A stretch of DNA of 64,000 nt from Tsukamurella sp. 8F (GCF_029167375.1 NZ_JARFTP010000006.1:1-64000), one strand, 5' to 3'; counted from the stretch's first letter, positions 15,385 through 23,638 are shown. A program made the numbers and translations. Notes: generated by a model from the sequence alone, not told the origin.

Positions 15385-15960
15385 TCACCGCACCAGTGCC
15401 CACACGACGCCGATCATGTCGTCGGCGAAGCTCTCGTCGATAGGCCCACTCGCCGCGAGCAGGCGGTACCAGAGCGTCCCGAATACGACCTCCGACACGA
15501 GCGCGACGTCGACATCGCCGCGGATCTCGCCGCGGTCCCGCGCGGCAGCGAGCATGGCTGCCAACATGTTCCGGCGGTGCGCCAGGAACCCCTCGCGCAG
15601 AGTAGATGCGAAGACGGGGTCGCGCTGCGCCTCCGCCATCACCGCGGCGAGCAGCCGCGCCACCTTGCCCCGCACCCCGAGCACAGTCCGGCGTACGAAT
15701 GCGGGCATGTCGTGCTCGAGATCGCCCGATTCCTCCGGGGGCGCTATCACCGCCGCGCCGTCGACAAGCGCCTCGAGCACGATCGCGCCGGGCGACGGCC
15801 ACCAGCGGTAGACCGTCTGCTTGCTCGCACCGGCTCGACGCGCGATCGCCTGCATCGTCGCGGCGCCGTAGCCGCCCTCGATCACCAGAGCGGTGGCGGC
15901 GGCCAGGATGGTCCGGCGGACCTCGTCGCTGCGCGGCCTGCCCGGTGAGCGTTGCGGCAT
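15385..15960 (-). CDS. TetR-family transcriptional regulator
   Basis: A 191-residue TetR protein. The DNA-binding domain contains GRPRSDEVRRTILAAA, then ATMQAIARRAGASKQTVYRWW (quoted motif KQTVYRWWPS), followed by a helical ligand domain ending in ESFADDMIGVVWALV. An in-frame GTG lies 6 nt further upstream and is equally possible. It is divergent from the PNPOx-DDN fusion gene with a perfect 23-bp palindrome between them, so control of that gene and of itself is likely. Confidence 0.9.
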   Translation of the reverse strand: MPQRSPGRPRSDEVRRTILAAATALVIEGGYGAATMQAIARRAGASKQTVYRWWPSPGAIVLEALVDGAAVIAPPEESGDLEHDMPAFVRRTVLGVRGKVARLLAAVMAEAQRDPVFASTLREGFLAHRRNMLAAMLAAARDRGEIRGDVDVALVSEVVFGTLWYRLLAASGPIDESFADDMIGVVWALVR

Positions 15961-15982
15961 GCCCACAATTTAACGTACGCTT

Positions 15983-16005
15983 CGTCTCGTAATAATTACG
16001 AGACG
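15983..16005. promoter_or_regulatory. Perfect 23-bp palindrome, probable TetR operator
   Basis: CGTCTCGTAAT and its exact inverse ATTACGAGACG flank a single base. It sits 22 nt before the TetR start and 24 nt before the start of the divergent flavin/F420 gene, so one bound dimer could cover both promoters. Confidence 0.88.
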
Positions 16006-16029
16006 GACCGACCATTAATTGGAGTCGCC

Positions 16030-17370
16030 ATGCCCGAGCCGGCCACCCTCTCCTCCGCGCTCATCGACCTGCTCGACGGCGACCAGGTGATCGCACTGGC
16101 CCAGGTGACGCCGCTCCGGGGCGTAGTCGTGACTCCCGTCAACAACTTCGGCTGGGACGCGTCCACGCAGACTGCGACGTTCACGAGCGCACTAGCGGCG
16201 TTCACGAAACTGCGCCGCCTGGAACGCAATCCGTCGGTGGCCCTGTACTTTCATGCGCGCGAGCACGGCACGGGCGGGAGCCGCACGCGCATCCTCGTTC
16301 AGGGCGATGCGCGGTTCGACTGGGCACCGGATCGCGCCGTGCTGACACGCCTCCTGGCCCGGCCGGGGGTACGGCTCGGGCCGGGCGACCTCGGTGGTGG
16401 GCCGTGGAATCGCGTTCTGGCACCGTTCTGGTGGAACCGAGTGATCGTGCGGGTGGACGCGCGCCGGGTCACGGTGTCCGACGGGGACACGCCGCCGACG
16501 GTCGTGGCGGGCACACCCGAGCCCGGCGATCAGCCGCCTTCGCAGCAACCCCCGGCGAACGGCACCGATCCCCGCGTCGACGCCGGACGCGCGGCCCGCC
16601 GCCTCGGCCGTCGGCCGCACAGGTTGCTGGGATGGGTCGGGACGGACGGCTATCCGGTCGTCTCGACGGCGGACATCGTCTCGGCGGACCGGGACGGGAT
16701 CACCCTGCGCACCGCGATTCCTGCCCCTCCCGGCTCTCGCCGCGCCGGGCTGACGGGCCACTGGTTCTCCGATGGCGCCCTCGGACAGCGGCTGCTCGCC
16801 CTCACCGGCTGGCTCACCACCGGCGACGGCGGCACGGTGCGGTACGCGCCGCACACGCGGCTCGCCTACGCGCTCCCACCCTCGCGACTGTTGTTCCGGG
16901 TCGTCCTGGGCGCGGTCACGAGGGTGGGCGACGAACGCGCCCGCCGCGCCGGCGTGCCGGTTCCCGGCCGCGGCGCCTCCGACGCGTGGAGGCGAGCGGT
17001 GTGGGGGTTCCAGCGCCACGTGGCGAACCCTGTCGCCCGGCGACTGGCTCCGCACGTCCCCGGCGAGGCGGTTCTCGAGACCATCGGCAGGACGAGCGGG
17101 CTGCCGCGTCAGACGCCGGTCGGAGGGCGCCTCGACGGCGAGACGTTCTGGCTCGTCAGCGAATTCGGTCGCCGCTCGCAGTACGTCCGCAACCTGGAGG
17201 CAGACCCGCGGGTGCGCGTGCGGATCGGCTCACGGTGGCACGAGGGCATCGCGACGCCCGTCGACGACGACGATCCACGGGCCCGCCTGCGCACCCTGCC
17301 CTTCCTCAACAGCCTGGCCGTCAGGCTCGTCGGCACGGACCTGCTCACGGTCCGAGTCGACCTCCGCTAG
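16030..17370 (+). CDS. Two-domain PNPOx-like / DDN-type F420-dependent oxidoreductase fusion
   Basis: A 446-residue protein. The N-terminal ~150 residues resemble FMN-binding split-barrel (PNPOx-like) proteins, with a RLERNPSVALYFHARE strand-loop typical of the fold and a second, less clear split-barrel-like segment near 190-290. The C-terminal ~115 residues match the DDN/nitroreductase family of F420-dependent enzymes: LETIGRTSGLPRQTPVG, WLVSEFGRRSQYVRNLEADP and VRVRIGSRWHEG. Such fusions would bring two deazaflavin/flavin sites together. The substrate is unknown; a quinone, nitro compound or unsaturated lactone are family possibilities. GGAG precedes the ATG. The stop codon shares CTAG with the stop of the convergent LLM gene. 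Probably controlled by the divergent TetR. Confidence 0.78.
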   Translation: MPEPATLSSALIDLLDGDQVIALAQVTPLRGVVVTPVNNFGWDASTQTATFTSALAAFTKLRRLERNPSVALYFHAREHGTGGSRTRILVQGDARFDWAPDRAVLTRLLARPGVRLGPGDLGGGPWNRVLAPFWWNRVIVRVDARRVTVSDGDTPPTVVAGTPEPGDQPPSQQPPANGTDPRVDAGRAARRLGRRPHRLLGWVGTDGYPVVSTADIVSADRDGITLRTAIPAPPGSRRAGLTGHWFSDGALGQRLLALTGWLTTGDGGTVRYAPHTRLAYALPPSRLLFRVVLGAVTRVGDERARRAGVPVPGRGASDAWRRAVWGFQRHVANPVARRLAPHVPGEAVLETIGRTSGLPRQTPVGGRLDGETFWLVSEFGRRSQYVRNLEADPRVRVRIGSRWHEGIATPVDDDDPRARLRTLPFLNSLAVRLVGTDLLTVRVDLR

Positions 17371-18233
17371 AGCTCCGCGAGTTTCGGGACCACCGGCGCG
17401 ACGCCGTCGATCCACGCGGACGGCGAACCGCCCACCGGCGTCACGATGGCCTGCGAGACACCCAGCGCCGCATACGGTTCCATCGAAGAGGCGAACTCAT
17501 CCACGGTCTCCGGTGTGAGACCGTGAGCCAGTACGGTGACACGGATATCGGCAAAGTCACGCCCCACCGCGTCGCAGTGCCCGCGCAGCACATCGAGCTT
17601 GTGCGCGACGTCGTCGGGGGTCGTGGCGAACAGGTTGCAGCGGTCCGCGTACTGCGCGACCAGCCGCAGCGTCTTCTTCTCCCCTCCCCCGCCGATGAGC
17701 ACCGGGATCGGGTGCAGCGGGGCCGGATGGCACAGAGTCTCGGCGAGCTGGAAATGCTTGCTGGTGAACTCGCCGTCGTTGGACTGGTCCCACATCTGCC
17801 TGCAGATCTGCAGTGTCTCTTCGAGCAGTTCGAAACGCTCGGCGACGGGCGGATAGGCGATGCCCAGCCCGCGATGCTCCCGCTCGAACCACGCCGCGCC
17901 GATGCCCAGCACCGCCCGACCACCCGAAAGCACGTCGAGAGTGGTCACGATCTTCGCAAGCAGCCCCGGGTGCCGGTAGGTGACGCCGGTGACGAGCAGT
18001 CCCAGTTCGATCGACTTAGTCTGCGCTGCAAGGAATCCAAGCGCGGTATAACCCTCCAACATGTTGGCCTCCGCAGGGAGGCCGGTGGGTTCGATCTGGA
18101 AGTAGTGGTCCATGAACGACAGCCAGGTGGCGCCTGCCGATTCCGCGGCCGCACCGACGCGGACGAGTTCAGGGGCGATGGCGGCGTCTCCACCGTCGAT
18201 GTCGAATACTGGTACGTGGATTCCGAGTTCCAT
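17367..18233 (-). CDS. LLM-class F420-dependent oxidoreductase
   Basis: A 288-residue luciferase-like (beta/alpha)8-barrel protein: WLSFMDHYFQIE near 39-50, GLLVTGVTYRHPGLLAKIVTTLDVLS near 80-105, GRAVLGIGAAWFEREH and VLIGGGGEKKTLRLVAQYAD. The motifs match TIGR03560-type F420 enzymes. It would use F420H2 as hydride donor; the substrate is unknown. The gene follows the MNIO cluster on the same strand after a 107-nt gap, so it may be read with it, and the paired F420 gene across the shared stop hints at F420 chemistry here. AGG lies before the ATG. Confidence 0.9.
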   Translation of the reverse strand: MELGIHVPVFDIDGGDAAIAPELVRVGAAAESAGATWLSFMDHYFQIEPTGLPAEANMLEGYTALGFLAAQTKSIELGLLVTGVTYRHPGLLAKIVTTLDVLSGGRAVLGIGAAWFEREHRGLGIAYPPVAERFELLEETLQICRQMWDQSNDGEFTSKHFQLAETLCHPAPLHPIPVLIGGGGEKKTLRLVAQYADRCNLFATTPDDVAHKLDVLRGHCDAVGRDFADIRVTVLAHGLTPETVDEFASSMEPYAALGVSQAIVTPVGGSPSAWIDGVAPVVPKLAEL

Positions 18234-18340
18234 GCCTACCAGCCTGCCCCTGCACGGCCCGTCCGTCCACCCGCACCAGGCGCCGGCGAGTCCGCCCCGC
18301 CCCCGCGGATCTCAGCGGACGGTCCAGCGATCCAGTCGGC

Positions 18341-18505
18341 TCAACTGCCGAAGGGCCCGCGGAAATCCCTATCGGGCCCACCATTGCCCCGGCGTCCGCT
18401 GCCGAACCATCGGCTTCCGCTCTCGCTCGACATCCGCGAGGCGACGTACACGGGTACACCGATCACCGCCGCGATCACCAGAATTCCTATCAGCAGTTCG
18501 ATCAT
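18341..18505 (-). CDS. Small membrane protein at the end of the MNIO cluster
   Basis: Fifty-four residues: a hydrophobic N-terminal helix (about 3-24) followed by a Gly/Arg/Ser-rich, mostly charged tail (SGSRWFGSGRRGNGGPD). GAGG precedes the ATG at a normal distance. It begins 34 nt after the stop of the Cys-rich small protein and has the same helix-then-Gly-rich-tail layout but no cysteines. Function unknown; immunity, export or membrane-anchoring roles are possible. Confidence 0.6.
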   Translation of the reverse strand: MIELLIGILVIAAVIGVPVYVASRMSSESGSRWFGSGRRGNGGPDRDFRGPFGS

Positions 18506-18539
18506 CCAGTCCTCGCTCTCTTCTGATCTCTTCTGACCG

Positions 18540-18854
18540 TCAGCTGCCGCCGCAGCCGCCTCCACCGCAGCCGGAACCGCCACCGCAGGACGAACCGCCG
18601 CAGGAGTGGCCTCCACCGCACGAATGATGTCCTCCGCCATGGTGGCCGCCGGTCTCTCCCCAACTGGAGCCACCGTCGCCCAGGAACCAGGCACCGCCTC
18701 CGGTGGAACCGCCGGCGATCCCTCGACGCACCCGCCGTTTGCGGGCGACGCTCCGGTAGTCGGGGCGGTGCTCGGGCGCGGACTCGCTGCCCAGCCGCCA
18801 CAGCCCCACCACCAGCACAACGAAGATCGCGAGGACGATCAGACCGATGACCAC
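18540..18854 (-). CDS. Small membrane protein with Cys/His/Gly-rich tail, candidate MNIO substrate
   Basis: A 104-residue protein: one N-terminal helix (about 2-20), a short basic stretch (YRSVARKRRVRR, about 33-44) and a C-terminal tail of about 55 residues rich in Gly with four His and five Cys in CGG-type spacing (HHSCGGGHSCGGSSCGG within the tail). Similar Gly/Cys-rich C termini occur in actinobacterial TIGR04222-type membrane proteins encoded beside DUF692. The start is one of several GTG codons; 18854 has ideal spacing from AGGAGG, overlapping the upstream stop by 16 nt, so translation is coupled. Cysteine modification by the neighbouring MNIO enzyme is the obvious hypothesis. Confidence 0.72.
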   Translation of the reverse strand: MVIGLIVLAIFVVLVVGLWRLGSESAPEHRPDYRSVARKRRVRRGIAGGSTGGGAWFLGDGGSSWGETGGHHGGGHHSCGGGHSCGGSSCGGGSGCGGGGCGGS

Positions 18855-19225
18855 GTCCACCACCTCCTGCCCGAACGGATTCCTACCCTCTGCTCCTCCG
18901 CGCGAATCCATCGGCGCTGGTCTCGGGCGGCATGGCAGCGCAGCCATGCGATGAACTCCCGCGCGTCCTCAGCGGAACAGCCGCGCTTCGGTCCCTCACC
19001 CGCATAGGCGAAGAAGACCTCGGGCCAGCCGGGCAGCCGGCGCAGCGGCGGAAATGCACGGGCCGCGGAAGACGCCCGCTTCCCGTGCAGGATGCGGATG
19101 CTGCGATGCACACCCCGCGGATCGAAACCATCGGGGACGCGGCCCGCGAGCATCGCGTCCAACACCTCGGTCTGACGAGCCGCGAGGCGGCATCGAGACT
19201 GGAGATCGGTTGTCGCAGTGGGCAT
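18839..19225 (-). CDS. Putative partner protein of the MNIO enzyme
   Basis: A 128-residue soluble protein, rich in Arg and Trp, with three cysteines (SRCRLA, KRGCSAED, LRCHAA) and no clear domain. The C-terminal half (GWPEVFFAYAGEG, DAREFIAWL, RDQRRWIRAEEQR) looks helical. It starts 12 nt after the DUF692 gene with a strong AGGAGG site and overlaps the next gene. Characterised MNIO enzymes act with a small partner that binds the precursor; this gene is in the right place for one, but I cannot show homology. Confidence 0.65.
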   Translation of the reverse strand: MPTATTDLQSRCRLAARQTEVLDAMLAGRVPDGFDPRGVHRSIRILHGKRASSAARAFPPLRRLPGWPEVFFAYAGEGPKRGCSAEDAREFIAWLRCHAARDQRRWIRAEEQRVGIRSGRRWWTWSSV

Positions 19226-19237
19226 ATCACCCTCCTC

Positions 19238-20086
19238 TCAGGCCGGCCGAGCAATCGCCTTCGTGACCCTCAGCATGTCCGACGCCACGTACTCGTGGGT
19301 AACGTTCTCGTCTCGTTCCAACAACACTCCGGGCAGATGAGGCCCCGTGCGCCGCATCTGCACCATCCGCCACTCGCGCAGGAGGTCCAGAACCTCATCG
19401 ACCACGGGATCCGAATGCGAGTCGAGATAGAGTCCGTCGGCAGCGAACCGCCCGCCACCGACGTGCACATACGCAATCCGCTCGAGCGGGTACCGCTCGA
19501 TCTCCGCGACCGGGTCGATACCCCGTGCGAGCGCCGCGGCGTACAGGTTCGCGACATCGAAGACCAGCGATACGGGTGTCCGGGAGCACAGCTCCGTGAG
19601 ATAGGCGGGCTCGTCGAATTCGTCCTCGGGCCACGTGAACAAGGCTGCGATGTTCTCGACGGCGAGTGGAACCGGCAAGGCGTCCAACGCATATCGAACG
19701 TTATCGACGAGCACGTCCAGGGACTCCCGAGTCCGCGGCGCGGGCATCAGATGCCCGGCCTCGAGGACCCTCGCGTGCGGGGAGTCACCGCCCGGCGCGC
19801 CTGCCCGCACGAAGGCGAGGTGTTCCGAGACCAGCGACGCCCCGAATCCCTCGGCCAGGGCGGCGAGCCGGGCGAGCCGCGCACCGTCGGGCTCGGATGC
19901 GCCGGCCAGCGATAACGTGACACCGTGCGGGATGACCTCCACGCCCGCCGTGACGAGTGCAGACAACTCCGCCGGGACCCTGTCGGGATCGATGTTCTCC
20001 GCGACCACCTCGGTGAAACAGGGCTGCAGCTCGGCGAGCAGGCCCGCGATCTCGGGACGCCACGCCGTCGAGACCCCGGTGAGCAT
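19238..20086 (-). CDS. DUF692 / MNIO multinuclear iron-dependent oxidase
   Basis: A 282-residue TIM-barrel protein with the DUF692 motif series in order: VVAENI, IPHGVTLSLAG (about 52-62), SEHLAFVRAG, LAVENIAALF, VFDVANLYAAA, AYVHVGGG, DSHSDPVVDEVLDLL and LLERDENV. These His, Asp, Glu and Asn positions bind two or three iron ions in MbnB, TglH and related MNIO enzymes, which oxidise cysteines or side chains of ribosomal peptides. It lies 52 nt downstream of dapC and heads a tight set with a partner gene and a Cys-rich small protein. No ribosome site of note precedes the ATG, so translation may be coupled to dapC or start differently. Confidence 0.9.
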   Translation of the reverse strand: MLTGVSTAWRPEIAGLLAELQPCFTEVVAENIDPDRVPAELSALVTAGVEVIPHGVTLSLAGASEPDGARLARLAALAEGFGASLVSEHLAFVRAGAPGGDSPHARVLEAGHLMPAPRTRESLDVLVDNVRYALDALPVPLAVENIAALFTWPEDEFDEPAYLTELCSRTPVSLVFDVANLYAAALARGIDPVAEIERYPLERIAYVHVGGGRFAADGLYLDSHSDPVVDEVLDLLREWRMVQMRRTGPHLPGVLLERDENVTHEYVASDMLRVTKAIARPA

Positions 20087-20138
20087 CAGGCCGCCGGTCG
20101 GCCCGCGGCGGTAGTCGCGAGCGTCGCTCCGCGGCGAT

Positions 20139-21236
20139 TCACGAGAGCCGCTCCGCAGCGGCCGAGATGCGCTCGTCGGTCGCCGTCATCGCGATCCGCA
20201 CGTGCCGCGCACCGGCGGGGCCGTAGAACTCGCCCGGCGCGACGAGGATCCCCCGCTCGGCCAGCCAGGCCACGGTATCGCGGCACGGCTCGTCTCGGGT
20301 GGACCACAGGTACAGGCCGGCCTCCGAATGGTCGACGCGGAAGCCCGCGCCCTCCACCGCCTTCTTCAGGTCGCCGCGGCGCCGGGCGTAGCGCTCGCGC
20401 TGCTCCGCCTCGTGCTCGTCGACCGACAGCGCATACGTCATGGCCGCCTGCACGGGGAACGGGACGATGAGCCCGGCGTGCTTCCGCACCGCGGCGAGCT
20501 CACCGATCAGGGCCGAGTCGCCCGCCAGGAACCCCGCCCGATACGACGCCAGGTTGGATGTCTTGGACAGCGAGTGAATGGCGATGAGACCGGTGACGTC
20601 ACCGTCGTTGACCCGGGGGTCCAGAACCGAGACGGGCTCGGCGTCCCACGCGAGGCCGAGGTAGCACTCGTCGGAGGCGACGATGACGCCGCGCTCCCGC
20701 GCCCAGGCCACCACCTTCCGCAGGTGTGAGGTCGGCAGGACCTTGCCGGTCGGGTTCGACGGTGAGTTCAGGAACAGCAGCTTCGGACGCGCGGGGCCGA
20801 GCTGAGCAGTGCCGTCGGCACGTACCGGAGTCGCCCCCGCGAGCAGGGCGCCCACCTCGTACGTCGGGTACGCCACCTCCGGGATGACGACGGTGTCCCC
20901 CGCCCCCAGCCCCAGAGTGGACGGCAGCCAGGCGATGGCCTCCTTGGTCCCGATCACCGGCAGGATCCCGCTCTCGGGCAGCTCGACAGCTGCGTATCGC
21001 CTGTTCAGCGCCGCCGCAGCAGCCTCACGCAGCGCGCCGGTCCCGATGGTCGCCGGGTAGCCGGGAAACTCCGAACCCTCGTACAGGGCCCTCCGGATCG
21101 GCTCGGCCACCGGATCGACGGGCGTGCCCACCGAGAGGTCGACGATGCCCCCGGGGTGCGCGGCCGCGGTCGCCTTGGCATCCGCCAGTGTGTCCCACGG
21201 AAAGTCGGGAAGGCGCGACGCAGGACTCACACGCAC
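20139..21236 (-). CDS. dapC: Succinyldiaminopimelate transaminase
   Basis: A 365-residue class I/II aminotransferase (PLP, fold type I) that makes N-succinyl-LL-diaminopimelate from the keto precursor, using glutamate. Conserved features: SVGTPVDPV, SPSNPTG (about 160-166), SDECYLGLAW and HSLSKTSNLASYRAGF with the PLP lysine in SLSK, then an Arg near the C terminus (VRIAM) for the carboxylate. The GTG at 21236 starts 6 nt after the ferredoxin stop; the fdx-dapC pair is also adjacent in M. tuberculosis (Rv1177-Rv1178). Confidence 0.92.
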   Translation of the reverse strand: MRVSPASRLPDFPWDTLADAKATAAAHPGGIVDLSVGTPVDPVAEPIRRALYEGSEFPGYPATIGTGALREAAAAALNRRYAAVELPESGILPVIGTKEAIAWLPSTLGLGAGDTVVIPEVAYPTYEVGALLAGATPVRADGTAQLGPARPKLLFLNSPSNPTGKVLPTSHLRKVVAWARERGVIVASDECYLGLAWDAEPVSVLDPRVNDGDVTGLIAIHSLSKTSNLASYRAGFLAGDSALIGELAAVRKHAGLIVPFPVQAAMTYALSVDEHEAEQRERYARRRGDLKKAVEGAGFRVDHSEAGLYLWSTRDEPCRDTVAWLAERGILVAPGEFYGPAGARHVRIAMTATDERISAAAERLS

Positions 21237-21242
21237 GAGTGA

Positions 21243-21566
21243 CTACTCCTGGTTCATCGGGGGCAAGTTCTTGATGAACTCGTGATCGTGGTCGATCTTA
21301 CCGACCTTCGCCGCACCGCCCGGCGACCCGATGTCGTTGAAGAAATCGATGTTGGCATTGATGTAGTCGGTCCACTCGTCGGGCACGTCGTCCTCGTAGA
21401 AGATCGCCTCGACGGGGCACACCGGCTCGCAGGCTCCGCAGTCCACGCATTCGTCCGGGTGGATGTAGAGGGACCGGTTACCCTCATAGATACAGTCGAC
21501 GGGGCACTCCTCGATGCAGGCCTTGTCCATGACATCCACGCAGGGTTCTGCGATGGTGTACGTCAC
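21243..21566 (-). CDS. fdxC: Seven-iron (3Fe-4S/4Fe-4S) ferredoxin
   Basis: A 107-residue ferredoxin of the FdxA/FdxC type. The N-terminal half has the two cluster motifs: CVDVMDKACIEECPVDCIY and CVDCGACEPVCPVEAIF, where the spacing of the first set fits a 3Fe-4S plus 4Fe-4S protein; the C-terminal 40 residues are the acidic/aromatic extension (WTDYINANIDFF) typical of actinobacterial forms. It shuttles electrons, often to P450s or other oxidases; the partner is unknown. GTG start at 21566 with GGAG upstream. Confidence 0.93.
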   Translation of the reverse strand: MTYTIAEPCVDVMDKACIEECPVDCIYEGNRSLYIHPDECVDCGACEPVCPVEAIFYEDDVPDEWTDYINANIDFFNDIGSPGGAAKVGKIDHDHEFIKNLPPMNQE

Positions 21567-21717
21567 CTCATCACTCCTTCGGTGCTCCGAAAACGTCTCG
21601 CCCAGTATCGCGCGGCCCCCGGAAGGCCAACAAAGAAGTGTGCCCTAACCCGCGGCCGCCGCCCAGGTTTGCGCTCACGCTTTCGCGTGTTGTCCGGCGC
21701 CGAGCGCAGACCGACGC

Positions 21718-21729
21718 TCTAATTACCCT
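21718..21729 (+). promoter_or_regulatory. Possible leaderless promoter of the CNT gene
   Basis: TCTAAT (21718-21723; five of six bases of TATAAT) ends 6 nt before the GTG at 21730, as expected for transcription from the start codon. No ribosome site is present in front of the gene. The -35 element is not evident. Confidence 0.45.
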
Positions 21730-22941
21730 GTGCACATACTCATCGGGATCGTGGGCCTCGTCGTCTTCCTGGCGCTCGCATTCGCTCCGGCGCGCGACGT
21801 ACGACTGCTGCGAAAGAAAGCCCCATACATCGTAGGGATGCTGGTCATACAGGTCCTCCTCGGTCTGCTGATGCTCAAGACCGGCGTCGGCAAGGCCGTG
21901 ATCGACGCCTTCGCCAATCTCTTCGAGCACCTCCTCGGCTATGCCGGGGAGGGCGCGCACTTCGTGTTCGGTGGCCTCGTCGACGTCAAGAAGGACGGCT
22001 CCGGGCCGTTCATGCTCACGGTACTGATCCCGATCATCTTCATCGCATCCCTGATCGGCATCCTGCAGTACATCCGGGTGTTGCCGCTGGTCATCAAGTA
22101 CCTGGGTCTCGCGCTGTCGTACGTGACGGGCATGGGGCGGCTGGAGTCGTTCAATGCGGTCTCGTCGGCCATCATCGGCCAGTCCGAGAACTTCATCGCG
22201 ATCAAGAGGATCCTTCCCGAGCTGCCATCGCACCGGGTCTACACCCTGTCGGCGTCGGCGATGTCCACGGTGTCGATGTCCATCGTCGGCTCCTACATGG
22301 TGATGATCGAGCCGCGGTACGTCGTGGCGGCGATCGTGCTGAACCTGTTCGGCGGCTTCATCGTGGTGTCGCTGATCAACCCGTACGAGCTCACCGAGGA
22401 GGAGAACCGGCTCGTCGCCGTGGAACGCAAGAAGCAGTCGTTCTTCGAGATGCTCGGCGAGTACATCCTGGACGGCGCGAAGGTAGCGCTCACCGTGGCC
22501 GCGATGCTGGTCGGCTTCGTGGCACTGATCGCGCTGATCAACGGCATCTTCGCAGCCGTCTTGGGCGGCACGACGTTCCAGGACGTCCTGGGTCACGCAT
22601 TCGCCCCACTGGCCTTCCTCACCGGTGTGCCCTGGCACGAGAGCGTCACCGCCGGTGAGATCATGGCGACGAAGCTCGTGTCCAACGAGTTCGTCGCGAT
22701 GCTGTCGTTCACCCCCAGCGCACCCGGCGGCCAGGTGCACCTGTCGGAGCGCTCGACCGCCATCGTGCAGACGTTCCTGGTCTCCTTCGCGAATTTCAGC
22801 TCCATCGGCATCATCGCAGGCGCCGCGAAGTCGCTCGCCCCCGAACAGGGCGATCAGATCGCGCGATTCGGTCTCAAGCTGCTCTACGGAGCGACGCTGG
22901 TCTCCTTCATCAGCGCCACCATCGTGGGCCTGATCTCGTAA
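21730..22941 (+). CDS. Concentrative nucleoside transporter (CNT/NupC family)
   Basis: A 403-residue membrane protein with about eight to ten helices and the CNT signature elements: LESFNAVSSAIIGQSENFIAIK (about 138-158, containing the GQSEN-like substrate site), a second EIMATKLVSNEFVAML (about 310-325, the NEF part of the other half), and TPSAPGGQ. CNT proteins import nucleosides with H+ or Na+. The GTG at 21730 is the first start and has no upstream ribosome site, consistent with leaderless translation. It stands alone, convergent with a TetR gene. Confidence 0.92.
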   Translation: MHILIGIVGLVVFLALAFAPARDVRLLRKKAPYIVGMLVIQVLLGLLMLKTGVGKAVIDAFANLFEHLLGYAGEGAHFVFGGLVDVKKDGSGPFMLTVLIPIIFIASLIGILQYIRVLPLVIKYLGLALSYVTGMGRLESFNAVSSAIIGQSENFIAIKRILPELPSHRVYTLSASAMSTVSMSIVGSYMVMIEPRYVVAAIVLNLFGGFIVVSLINPYELTEEENRLVAVERKKQSFFEMLGEYILDGAKVALTVAAMLVGFVALIALINGIFAAVLGGTTFQDVLGHAFAPLAFLTGVPWHESVTAGEIMATKLVSNEFVAMLSFTPSAPGGQVHLSERSTAIVQTFLVSFANFSSIGIIAGAAKSLAPEQGDQIARFGLKLLYGATLVSFISATIVGLIS

Positions 22942-22968
22942 TCCCCCGATCACGCGAACCGACCGTTC

Positions 22969-23580
22969 CTACCGCTCCCCCGGGGCACGCCCGAGCAGCA
23001 CCAGTACCGCCCGGGTAGCAGGTTCGGCGATCGCTTCGATGTCGCGGGCGTCCGCCTGCGCCAGCGCGATTCGGGAGAGATGTGTCACAGCGCCGACGGC
23101 CGCGTGCGCCCACGGCACAGGGATCGGCGGACCTGGTACACCCTCTGCCAGGCGGACCAGTTGCTCCGCCCACGCGTCCAGCGCCGCCATCCTGCGGAGC
23201 CGTGCCGCGGGGCATGCATCCGCTTCGAACAGGACCGCCTGAGCGAGCACCCTGTTCGTCTCCAGCACGGTGCAGTACGCCTCGATCCCCCTCGCCAGCC
23301 GCACTTCGAACGAGCCCTCACCCGACACGGCCTCGCCGATCGCGGTCGCCATCACATCGGCAGCCGCGTCATACGCCGCCTCGAAGCACGCTTCGCGACC
23401 GTCGAAGAACTGGTAGAAGGTCGCGCGCGACACGCTCGCACGCTCGGTCACATCTGACACGGTGACGTCGCCGTATCCCTTGGCGGCCACTGCACTCAGC
23501 ATCGCCACCAGAAGCCGACCTCGTTGACTGTCCATCACCTCGTCACGGCTCAGATCCCTGCGCCCCCGAGGGAGCGGCAC
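22969..23580 (-). CDS. TetR-family transcriptional regulator
   Basis: A 203-residue TetR protein: LPRGRRDLSRDEVMDSQRG leads into the helix-turn-helix (DVTVSDVTERASVSRATFYQFF). The C-terminal domain is Ala-rich and helical (VLETNRVLAQAVLFEAD). The GTG at 23580 is preferred to the earlier ATG pair near 23622 because GGAGG lies 8 nt before it and because it leaves a 58-nt divergent promoter region with an operator-like sequence. It faces an amidase gene and probably controls it. Confidence 0.88.
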   Translation of the reverse strand: MPLPRGRRDLSRDEVMDSQRGRLLVAMLSAVAAKGYGDVTVSDVTERASVSRATFYQFFDGREACFEAAYDAAADVMATAIGEAVSGEGSFEVRLARGIEAYCTVLETNRVLAQAVLFEADACPAARLRRMAALDAWAEQLVRLAEGVPGPPIPVPWAHAAVGAVTHLSRIALAQADARDIEAIAEPATRAVLVLLGRAPGER

Positions 23581-23612
23581 ACCACCGGCCTCCGAGAAGT
23601 GAAGTACGCCCA

Positions 23613-23630
23613 CGTACATCATCGTATACG
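23613..23630. promoter_or_regulatory. Candidate TetR operator in the tetR-amidase gap
   Basis: CGTACA-N6-TATACG is an inverted repeat with five of six positions matched in each arm, located in the 58-nt gap between the TetR start and the amidase start. It contains the perfect 8-mer CGTATACG. Weak but in the expected place. Confidence 0.45.
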
Positions 23631-23638
23631 GTTGCCCC

